Shown: positions 1-5,164 of the stretch, piece after piece | How the letters are laid out: the number at the start of each line of letters is the position of its first letter | Numbering within the stretch: the first letter of the stretch is position 1 | Assembly: GCA_013215025.1 (NCBI GenBank) | Contig: JABSRR010000064.1 | Span: 1-6,876, forward strand | From: Pseudomonadales bacterium | GTDB taxonomy: Bacteria; Pseudomonadota; Gammaproteobacteria; Pseudomonadales; DT-91 | DNA length: 6,876 bases | Reading direction: 5' to 3' | Position numbers and translations under genes: made by a program | Notes under the pieces: model-generated | The model's database searches: none | Told to the model about the DNA's origin: nothing | The model's input: only the letters and a program-made list of their open reading frames with translations

Positions 1-78
1 CGCATGAAATGCACGGTACAAATACGAGGAGCCATCAACCAATACAATCGGTTTCTGCTCAGGCGCCTGTGTCGACAT
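1..78 (-). CDS. polA: DNA polymerase I, N-terminal fragment (runs off left edge)
   Basis: Translating the minus strand from the ATG at 78-76 gives 26 residues, beginning MSTQAPEQKP and continuing IVLVDGSSYLYRAFHA. The second part is the hallmark start of the 5'-3' exonuclease (FEN-like) domain of bacterial DNA polymerase I, where the VDGSS aspartate is a metal-binding active-site residue. PolA removes RNA primers and fills gaps during lagging-strand synthesis and repair. An in-frame ATG lies two codons upstream (84-82), but the Shine-Dalgarno AGGA at 90-87 is 8 nt from the ATG at 78 and only 2 nt from the upstream one, so 78 is preferred. The rest of the gene lies outside the window. It follows yciH after 59 nt on the same strand. 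That gap is AT-rich, and I find no convincing sigma70 promoter in it, so polA may be read through or have a weak promoter. Confidence 0.9.
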   Translation of the reverse strand, partial: MSTQAPEQKPIVLVDGSSYLYRAFHA

Positions 79-86
79 AAACATAT

Positions 87-90
87 TCCT
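87..90 (-). promoter_or_regulatory. Ribosome binding site of polA
   Basis: The minus strand reads AGGA here, followed by 8 nt and then the ATG at 78-76. The spacing selects this ATG over the in-frame ATG at 84-82. Confidence 0.55.
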
Positions 91-137
91 AGATATTACG
101 CTTAATTTATTCGTTAGCAGATAAAAACCAGGAGCAA

Positions 138-479
138 CTAGCCACCTGAAATCTTTACATCCCAGCCTTTTTTTGACAGTTCAGCTAGCAGCACTTGGCG
201 CTGATCGCCCTGAAACTCAAGCACCCCCTGCTTAATGGCACCGCCAACACCGCAGCGTTTCTTGAGCTGCTTATGCAGGGCTTTTAGTGCCTGAAGCTCA
301 AGCGGTATGCCAGTTACTAGCGTAACGCCAGCACCCTTTCGGCCCTTGGTTTCACGCTGAATTCTTACCCGGCCATCGCCAACCGCAGATGTCGCTGCTG
401 TGGCACAAGCGCCTTGATGCTGGGGCTCGCTGCACTTGGGACATAAACGACCGTGTTCAGTTGAGTAAACCTTTGCCAT
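138..479 (-). CDS. yciH: YciH/SUI1 family translation factor homologue
   Basis: This 113-residue protein has the SUI1/eIF1 fold in residues about 36-112. Recognisable parts are the basic RIQRETKGRKGAGVTLVTGI strand-loop (39-58), the CGVGGAIKQGVLEFQGDQR core (76-94) and the C-terminal GWDVKISGG (105-113). E. coli YciH has the same architecture and length. It is an eIF1-like protein that binds the small ribosomal subunit and has been implicated in start-site fidelity and in translation under stress, although it is not essential. The N-terminus here carries C13-x2-C16 and C25, with H21 nearby, a possible small zinc knuckle that is absent from E. coli YciH as I recall it. The ATG lies 3 nt after the stop of the NADAR gene. 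The nearest purine-rich stretch (GGAG, 498-495) is too far upstream to be a normal RBS, so translational coupling is likely. Confidence 0.9.
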   Translation of the reverse strand: MAKVYSTEHGRLCPKCSEPQHQGACATAATSAVGDGRVRIQRETKGRKGAGVTLVTGIPLELQALKALHKQLKKRCGVGGAIKQGVLEFQGDQRQVLLAELSKKGWDVKISGG

Positions 480-482
480 AGT

Positions 483-965
483 TTAACTTGAGCTCTCCGC
501 CTGCTGCTCTTGACGTAACTTCGCCCTGACCTGCATTAACACCTTACCGTATTGATTCTCGCCGCGTCGGTCACGACCACAGCCCCAATAATAGTCGTAT
601 GCGCTACTTTCAATAATCTGTTTATCTGCCGTTTGCATCAGCGCATCATAGACGGCTTGATTTGTTCTCGCTGAAATATACACAGCACGCGTCATCATAA
701 TTTTGCGCGTTGTTTTCCAGTCTTTGCGAATTTTTTTTAAGCGTGTACGACCAAGCTGCCTGGCTTTTTTCGCCGAGGGCGCTAAAGAGATCTTGCGCTG
801 ATAATGTTGGTCATCAAACTTCATCGCTTGAAAATAGTGCTCAACCGTTGGCCAAGTAAAGTCGTCCAGTTGAAAACTATTAGCCGCATAAGAGGCTAAA
901 ACTTCACTCTCATCAGAGCGTGATAAAAAAATTGCGTCATCTTCGATCGCTGGAAATAGCGCCAT
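483..965 (-). CDS. NADAR family (YbiA-like) N-glycosidase
   Basis: The 160-residue protein aligns by eye along its whole length with E. coli YbiA. Family landmarks are FTWPTVEHYFQAMKF (36-50, with the conserved E42 and H43), a basic KKIRKDW segment (77-83), the YWGCGRD motif (126-132) and N137/G140 before the last helix. Family members hydrolyse N-glycosidic bonds. YbiA-type enzymes act on reactive early intermediates of riboflavin biosynthesis, and other NADAR proteins remove ADP-ribose from guanine. Which activity applies here cannot be decided from sequence by eye. The protein is cytosolic, with no signal peptide or membrane segment. The gene starts 30 nt after znuA with AGGT at 979-976, ten nt from the ATG, and is followed after 3 nt by yciH, so it is probably the middle gene of a znuA-NADAR-yciH transcript. 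A role linked to zinc is not established. Confidence 0.85.
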   Translation of the reverse strand: MALFPAIEDDAIFLSRSDESEVLASYAANSFQLDDFTWPTVEHYFQAMKFDDQHYQRKISLAPSAKKARQLGRTRLKKIRKDWKTTRKIMMTRAVYISARTNQAVYDALMQTADKQIIESSAYDYYWGCGRDRRGENQYGKVLMQVRAKLRQEQQAESSS

Positions 966-995
966 AATTAAACTTACCTATTCATACAGACGGGT

Positions 996-1844
996 TTATA
1001 TGCATGCCTTCAAAGCCATCGTGTTACGACGCCAATACTGCAACCATTCACCGGGCGCCAGCCCTGCTTGCGCTGCCATGGGCGACAGCTTAATAAAGCT
1101 TAGGCTTGGAAACTTACGCCTGAGCTGAGTTAATTCCATATCCGGCTCCTCAACAACACATGCCACCTCACCGTTTGCCAGTCGCTGTTGCACTAGTAGG
1201 TTTTGTTTTTCACCCTGATGATGATGACCATGTGAAGATGATTGCGAAATGTATAAGGGCTCGGGCAAGGATAGGTCGCGCAGCCACTGGGCAAAGGCAG
1301 AATGCAGCAGAACCACCTGGGTATTTTGAGAAAACTCAGCCGCGGCGTTCTGATATTGCGCCTGCAATTCGGCCGCCAAACGCATCTTACGCTGCATGAT
1401 TTGTTCAGCCTGTGATGGCGTCTGCTGCGCCAGCTGCGTTGCAAGACTATCGATCAGCTCTAACTGTTGCTGCATACCCAGCCATGCATGTGTCTGCTGT
1501 TGTAAGGATACCCATGCGCTATGAGGATAATTAGCCGCCAGCTTAGCCAGTTTTGGCTCAGCTTCTGCGCCCAACCAGTAAAACGTCGATGCCGACTGGA
1601 TACGTTTTAAGTCAGCAATACTAAATTGATAATCGTGCACATTGCTTGATGCACTTAACAGTACTTGCGCTTCCTCTAATTGTTGGTCAACCAATTCGGC
1701 ATATATGATGGCCAGTGGCCGGATAGAAAATAATGGCTTGGCCTCGGAAGCGAAAACAAACTGGCAAAAAAAACCACTTAACAACAATCCGATACTGGCA
1801 AAGACTTGATAAAGCGTTCTTGTGCTGACGCCTATTAACAACAT
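996..1844 (-). CDS. znuA: Zinc ABC transporter, periplasmic substrate-binding protein
   Basis: This 282-residue cluster A-I (ZnuA/TroA) solute-binding protein has an N-terminal signal peptide: R9, hydrophobic stretch about 11-31, probable cleavage near FAS-EA at 33/34. Probable zinc-ligand histidines by family position are H70 (VHDY motif), H119 (HAWL, equivalent to the usual HxWLSP) and H181 (VLLHSAF). C229 and C281 match the cysteines that form a disulfide in E. coli ZnuA. Two things are unusual. The His-rich charged loop normally found just before the second ligand is missing, and a short HGHHH patch occurs instead at 205-209. The glutamate next to the first histidine in E. coli is V69 here, and the late LDP acid is S254. 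It delivers Zn(II) to ZnuB. The start is supported by AGGG at 1855-1852, 7 nt upstream. The gene is transcribed divergently from znuCB. Function is fairly sure; metal specificity is inferred from the operon. Confidence 0.87.
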   Translation of the reverse strand: MLLIGVSTRTLYQVFASIGLLLSGFFCQFVFASEAKPLFSIRPLAIIYAELVDQQLEEAQVLLSASSNVHDYQFSIADLKRIQSASTFYWLGAEAEPKLAKLAANYPHSAWVSLQQQTHAWLGMQQQLELIDSLATQLAQQTPSQAEQIMQRKMRLAAELQAQYQNAAAEFSQNTQVVLLHSAFAQWLRDLSLPEPLYISQSSSHGHHHQGEKQNLLVQQRLANGEVACVVEEPDMELTQLRRKFPSLSFIKLSPMAAQAGLAPGEWLQYWRRNTMALKACI

Positions 1845-1847
1845 AAC

Positions 1848-1875
1848 TTGACCCTAGTAATAATCCCTCTACTAT
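1848..1875 (+). promoter_or_regulatory. Predicted sigma70 promoter of znuCB
   Basis: TTGACC (1848-1853, five of six matches to the -35 consensus) is followed by a 16-nt spacer and TACTAT (1870-1875, four of six at -10). This would start transcription near 1882 and give a leader of about 23 nt before the znuC ATG. The -35 overlaps the Shine-Dalgarno region of the divergent znuA. A 5-bp dyad, TAGTA (1855-1859) and TACTA (1870-1874), spans the spacer and -10 and could be part of an operator. It does not resemble the E. coli Zur box, so assigning it to Zur would be a guess. Confidence 0.5.
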
Positions 1876-1876
1876 A
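1871..1876 (-). promoter_or_regulatory. Possible -10 element for znuA
   Basis: On the minus strand this reads TATAGT, five of six matches to the -10 consensus. It would start transcription near 1864, about 20 nt before the znuA ATG. No good -35 hexamer is present 16-18 nt upstream, so activity may be weak or activator-dependent. It is the reverse complement of the znuCB -10 region, so the two promoters would overlap and compete. Confidence 0.3.
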
Positions 1877-1904
1877 CCACAGCTATGCCAGAAGAAGCTT
1901 AATC

Positions 1905-2684
1905 ATGCCTAACATTCTTGAAGCGCAGTCGCTACATTTTCGTATTGGTCATAAAGTCATCTTAGAGAATATTTCTCTGACTTTAGCTACAGATGAAATC
2001 TTAACGATTGTTGGACCCAATGGTGCCGGTAAGTCATCACTGTTACGCCTATTGATTGGCCTGGAAAAGCCCACACAGGGAAAAATCATTCACCATAAAG
2101 CGCTTCACTTTGGCTATATGCCACAGCGATTACAACTCAATACACTGATGCCGTTATCGGCAGGCGATTTTATTCACCTAGGCCACTCTAAAAACACACG
2201 AATATCGACAACTGTGCAACAACAATTGTTTATGCAACTGAATATTCAAAATGTGCTGAAACATTCGATGCACGAGCTTTCAGGCGGCGAACGGCAGCGC
2301 GTTTTGCTCGCGCGTGCCTTAATGCAAGCTCCTGATATTCTGGTGTTAGATGAGCCCGCTCAAGGCGTTGATATTAGCGGACAAAACCGCTTATACGAAT
2401 TGATTAATGATGTTCGACGCATCCACCCATGCGCGGTATTGATGGTGTCTCATGACTTACACCATGTAATGGCCACCACCGATCGCGTTATTTGTTTAAA
2501 CCAACATATCTGTTGCCAAGGCCACCCGGACAGCGTTACCAGCAGTGATGAGTTTTCAGCTCTTTTTGGTGATGCACAAATGGCAGCATTGCGTCACTAT
2601 ACCCATCATCATGACCACCATCATGATCTGCACGGCGACGTTATTGCCGGCTCACATCACGACGGCTGCCAACATGATCATTGA
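1905..2684 (+). CDS. znuC: Zinc ABC transporter, ATP-binding protein
   Basis: This 259-residue ABC ATPase powers zinc import with ZnuB. Visible motifs are Walker A GPNGAGKS (37-44), Q-loop Q74 in YMPQR, signature LSGGE (125-129), Walker B ILVLDEP (145-151) and the H-loop VSHDLHH with H183. The segment ICLNQHICCQGHP (196-208) is typical of ZnuC. The C-terminal tail is very histidine-rich: 12 His among residues 231-259. E. coli ZnuC has a shorter HHH-rich stretch at the same place followed by a His-poor end. The reading frame opens earlier at a TTG (1848), but that would add 19 residues with no family match and would overlap the promoter. The ATG at 1905 starts in register with the family and has a weak purine-rich RBS (GAAG 1894-1897, 7 nt away). 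The gene ends 11 nt inside znuB, indicating coupled translation. Confidence 0.92.
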   Translation: MPNILEAQSLHFRIGHKVILENISLTLATDEILTIVGPNGAGKSSLLRLLIGLEKPTQGKIIHHKALHFGYMPQRLQLNTLMPLSAGDFIHLGHSKNTRISTTVQQQLFMQLNIQNVLKHSMHELSGGERQRVLLARALMQAPDILVLDEPAQGVDISGQNRLYELINDVRRIHPCAVLMVSHDLHHVMATTDRVICLNQHICCQGHPDSVTSSDEFSALFGDAQMAALRHYTHHHDHHHDLHGDVIAGSHHDGCQHDH

Positions 2685-3459
2685 ATTAATCTACCCAAGC
2701 TTAATTATTACCGCCTGCATAGCGCTAAGTGCGGGCCTGCTAAGCTGCTTTGTGGTGTGGCGCCGTATGGCATTTTATGCAGACGCTCTGTCACACTCTG
2801 CGATATTAGGCACATCTGTGGCATTGCTTGTGGCAGTTCACCCCTTGTATGGTCTGATGCTCTATGGACTCATTGTGGCACTGGCACTGAGTCACTTCAG
2901 TCAAAAGCTACAGCTTTCTTCAGACACATTCTTAGCGATTATTTCGCAAACCAGCCTTGCGCTTGGGCTGCTGGCGCTGAGCGCGCTGCCGCAACAATAT
3001 TCTATTGAAGCATTACTATTTGGCGATATTTTAGCAGCCAGTAAAGCAGACATTTGGCCTGCTGCTGTGCTAAGTCTCGCGATTCTTGCAATCACGATTT
3101 ACCACCGACAAGCATTGGTGCGGCTATGCTTAGATGAAGAATTAGCAAAAACTGAAGGCGTTAATACGCAAGTGATGAATGCACTGCTGATGCTAATGCT
3201 GGTTGCATTAATAGCGCTGGCCATACAGTTGCTGGGGGTATTGCTGGTTTCTACGCTTTTGCTGATGCCCGCTGCAACCGCCCGGTCGTTTGCTCGCAGC
3301 CCAGGCATGATGTTAGCGCTATCACCGATTATCGCTATCTTGGCTTGCGCACTTGGGCTATCGATAAGTATTTACTTTGACAAACTGATGACGGGGCCAA
3401 CTATTGTGGTCGTTGCCGCTTGCCTATGGCTGCTATCACTTTGTCGCCAGCAATCTTAA
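2674..3459 (+). CDS. znuB: Zinc ABC transporter, membrane permease
   Basis: This 261-residue ABC-3 family permease has about eight hydrophobic segments and forms the inner-membrane channel for zinc. The family signature WRRMAFYADALSHSAILG occurs at about residues 29-46, and a later LLLMPAATAR segment matches the conserved region that precedes the last helices. The same frame is open back to 2545, which would give a 304-residue product. The extra 43 residues are just znuC sequence read in another frame, so the ATG at 2674 is chosen, giving the usual family length. That start overlaps the znuC stop by 11 nt. No strong Shine-Dalgarno is visible upstream (only GACGG at 2661-2665), so translation probably depends on ribosomes finishing znuC. 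The protein ends in LCRQQS and the gene converges on the sco gene. Confidence 0.93.
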   Translation: MIIELIYPSLIITACIALSAGLLSCFVVWRRMAFYADALSHSAILGTSVALLVAVHPLYGLMLYGLIVALALSHFSQKLQLSSDTFLAIISQTSLALGLLALSALPQQYSIEALLFGDILAASKADIWPAAVLSLAILAITIYHRQALVRLCLDEELAKTEGVNTQVMNALLMLMLVALIALAIQLLGVLLVSTLLLMPAATARSFARSPGMMLALSPIIAILACALGLSISIYFDKLMTGPTIVVVAACLWLLSLCRQQS

Positions 3460-3476
3460 ACGCAAAGTTTCCTCAC

Positions 3477-3505
3477 ATAAGCGTCTGAAAATACGGCTTA
3501 TAAGC
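3477..3505. other. Dyad-symmetric intergenic segment between convergent znuB and sco
   Basis: The 76-bp convergent gap (3460-3535) contains ATAAGC (3477-3482) and GCTTAT (3496-3501) as an inverted repeat. The second arm is nested in the perfect 10-bp palindrome GCTTATAAGC (3496-3505). GT/AC pairing next to the first arm could lengthen the stem around a bulge. Neither side is followed by a run of T, so it does not qualify as an intrinsic terminator. It could be a weak bidirectional termination or mRNA 3'-end structure, or it may be chance. Confidence 0.25.
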
Positions 3506-3535
3506 GGCAAAAATCAATGTGCCACATCCAATGCA

Positions 3536-4195
3536 TTATGGATAAAGCTTACGTATCGCTGGATATTTCAGTGTTAGTTCATCGACGGTAATCGGCGGCT
3601 TGATAAAACCTTGGTAATCACCACGATCATTTAACACAAAGATATAAGCTGAATGATCCATTGTGTAGTCATCACCCTGGACAATCTTTTTGAACGGCGC
3701 ATTGAGGTTGCTGGCAAAATTATACAGCTGCATAAACTCACCCGTTAGGCCAATAAAGCTTGGATTAAAATAGGCTAGATAGGCATTCAGCACCTCTGGT
3801 GTATCGCGCGCAGGATCAACAGAAGCCAACACAATTCGAGTAGAATCTAACAGTACTCTGTGATCAGGCTGCTGCTTCATCGATTGATAAAACTGATGCA
3901 ACACCGCCAACGTGGTGGGGCAAATATCCGGGCAATGGGTAAAACCAAAAAACACCAGGGTCCACTTACCTTGTAGATCCGCTTTGGAAAATGGCACTGC
4001 TTGCTGATCAAGTAAACTAAAATCATTTAGCAGACGAGGCTTTTCAAATAAATAGACACCTTTTTCACGCAGCTGGTCTTTACTCAAGGAAGCTGGCGTG
4101 AGCAGTTTGTTAACAAATAGGCCAAGCGAGGCGGTAATAATACATCCTACTATTACCAGCGTTTTGACAATGCCTCGTCGTTGAGAATCTTGCAT
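3536..4195 (-). CDS. SCO1/SenC family copper chaperone for cytochrome oxidase
   Basis: This 219-residue Sco protein is anchored by one N-terminal membrane helix (about 10-29, after the basic start QRRGIVK), with the thioredoxin-like domain in the periplasm. The copper site is visible: C88 and C92 in FTHCPDICPTT, and the distal histidine H181 in DHSAYIFV. The SVDPARDTP loop (125-133) is also typical. Sco proteins bind copper through the two cysteines and the histidine, and help metallate or reduce the CuA centre of cytochrome c oxidase subunit II. The gene is last in the heme A block, 30 nt downstream of cyoE, in an order also known from Pseudomonas. No clear Shine-Dalgarno precedes the ATG. 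The length is normal for the family and no key residue is missing. Confidence 0.93.
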   Translation of the reverse strand: MQDSQRRGIVKTLVIVGCIITASLGLFVNKLLTPASLSKDQLREKGVYLFEKPRLLNDFSLLDQQAVPFSKADLQGKWTLVFFGFTHCPDICPTTLAVLHQFYQSMKQQPDHRVLLDSTRIVLASVDPARDTPEVLNAYLAYFNPSFIGLTGEFMQLYNFASNLNAPFKKIVQGDDYTMDHSAYIFVLNDRGDYQGFIKPPITVDELTLKYPAIRKLYP

Positions 4196-4225
4196 AGTTA
4201 TAAATACCGCAGCGGCAAAAGAAAA

Positions 4226-5152
4226 TTAAAACAACTCAATGCCAATAACGACATTTTCAGGAAGAGGTGGCACCAACCAATGGTCTAGCAGCATCACTAA
4301 AAATAAGGCCATTAGATAGATAATAGAATATTTAAAGGTTTCCATGGGCGCTTTTGGATTATTGCCGCGCAGAAGCACAATAGCCCAGTATAAAAAACCG
4401 ATACCCAAGATCACGGCACCAAGTAAATACAGCCAGCCACTCATGCGCGTAGCAAAGGGCAGCAAGGTCACCACAAACATAATGATGGTATAAAGCAAAA
4501 TATGTAAGCGCGTATACTGATCACCATGCGTTACCGGCAACATTGGTACATCAACCTTGGCATACTCTTCTTTGCGGTGAATAGCCAAGGCCCAAAAGTG
4601 TGGCGGCGTCCAGGCAAATATGATCATAACCAACAGTAAACCGTGACCATCAATCGAGTTGGTGACAGCGGTCCAACCCAGTAAGGGCGGCGCTGCACCG
4701 GCTAAGCCACCGATAACAATGTTTTGCGGTGTTGCACGCTTTAACCATAAGGTATAAACCACTGCATAACCCAACAATGATGCCAAAGTTAGCCATGCGG
4801 TTAATGGGTTGATCAGTGCGATCAACATGGCCATGCCAGCAAGCCCTAAAACTGAGGCAAAAATAATGGCATGCAAGGTAGGAATTTTTCCGGTAGCTAC
4901 AGGGCGATTTTGCGTGCGCGCCATAACCGAGTCTATACGCTGATCGACCAAATGATTGACCGCTGCAGCAGATCCCGCACAGAGCGCAATACCAAGATTA
5001 CCCCAACATAAGACCGACCATGCGACCATGCCATCGGCAGCCATAAACATGCCTATGACTGAGGTTAACAACATTAACAACACCACATTCGGCTTGGTTA
5101 ATTCGTAATAATCTCGCCAACTCACTGATTCAGTCATCGCTGCATCAGTCAT
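4226..5152 (-). CDS. cyoE: Protoheme IX farnesyltransferase (heme O synthase)
   Basis: This 308-residue UbiA-superfamily prenyltransferase (CyoE/CtaB) transfers a farnesyl group from farnesyl diphosphate to heme B, making heme O in the inner membrane. The first Asp-rich motif is N66-HLVD-QRID74, followed by MARTQNRP with R79 and R83. The second conserved region is HRKEEYAKVDVPMLP (192-206). The TPPHFWALA segment (182-190) is a strong family signature. About eight or nine hydrophobic helices can be read. The frame opens at a TTG (5164) adjacent to the ctaA stop, but the ATG at 5152-5150 has a good GGAG (5162-5159) 6 nt upstream and is chosen. It lies 12 nt after ctaA, which uses its product, so the two steps of heme A synthesis are co-expressed. 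It could equally be named ctaB; the downstream ctaA supports an aa3-type oxidase. Confidence 0.94.
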   Translation of the reverse strand: MTDAAMTESVSWRDYYELTKPNVVLLMLLTSVIGMFMAADGMVAWSVLCWGNLGIALCAGSAAAVNHLVDQRIDSVMARTQNRPVATGKIPTLHAIIFASVLGLAGMAMLIALINPLTAWLTLASLLGYAVVYTLWLKRATPQNIVIGGLAGAAPPLLGWTAVTNSIDGHGLLLVMIIFAWTPPHFWALAIHRKEEYAKVDVPMLPVTHGDQYTRLHILLYTIIMFVVTLLPFATRMSGWLYLLGAVILGIGFLYWAIVLLRGNNPKAPMETFKYSIIYLMALFLVMLLDHWLVPPLPENVVIGIELF

Positions 5153-5158
5153 ATATTT

Positions 5159-5162
5159 CTCC
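5159..5162 (-). promoter_or_regulatory. Ribosome binding site of cyoE
   Basis: The minus strand reads GGAG, two nt after the ctaA stop codon and 6 nt before the ATG at 5152. It decides the start in favour of this ATG over the TTG at 5164. Confidence 0.75.
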
Positions 5163-5164
5163 AA

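Noticed and set aside
79..137. Dedicated promoter for polA
   Set aside because: Only partial hexamers (TTGCTC, TAATAT) occur on the minus strand, with unsuitable spacing.
1160..1444. Small open frames on both strands within znuA
   Set aside because: They overlap a clear zinc-binding protein gene, lack RBS support and show no recognisable motifs.
1848..1904. TTG-initiated N-terminal extension of znuC
   Set aside because: The 19 added residues have no family counterpart, the TTG has no RBS, and the segment holds the likely promoter; the ATG at 1905 fits the family start.
2545..2673. Extended start of znuB inside znuC
   Set aside because: The extra 43 residues are znuC coding sequence in another frame, and the resulting protein would be longer than ABC-3 permeases.
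2757..3308. Small open frames on both strands within znuB
   Set aside because: Out-of-frame reads of a well-supported permease, with no independent coding evidence.
3477..3510. Intrinsic terminator for znuB or sco
   Set aside because: The dyad is short and neither strand has a following T run; reported only as a low-confidence structure.
5153..5164. TTG start for cyoE next to the ctaA stop
   Set aside because: The GGAG RBS lies between this TTG and the ATG at 5152, with ideal spacing to the ATG.
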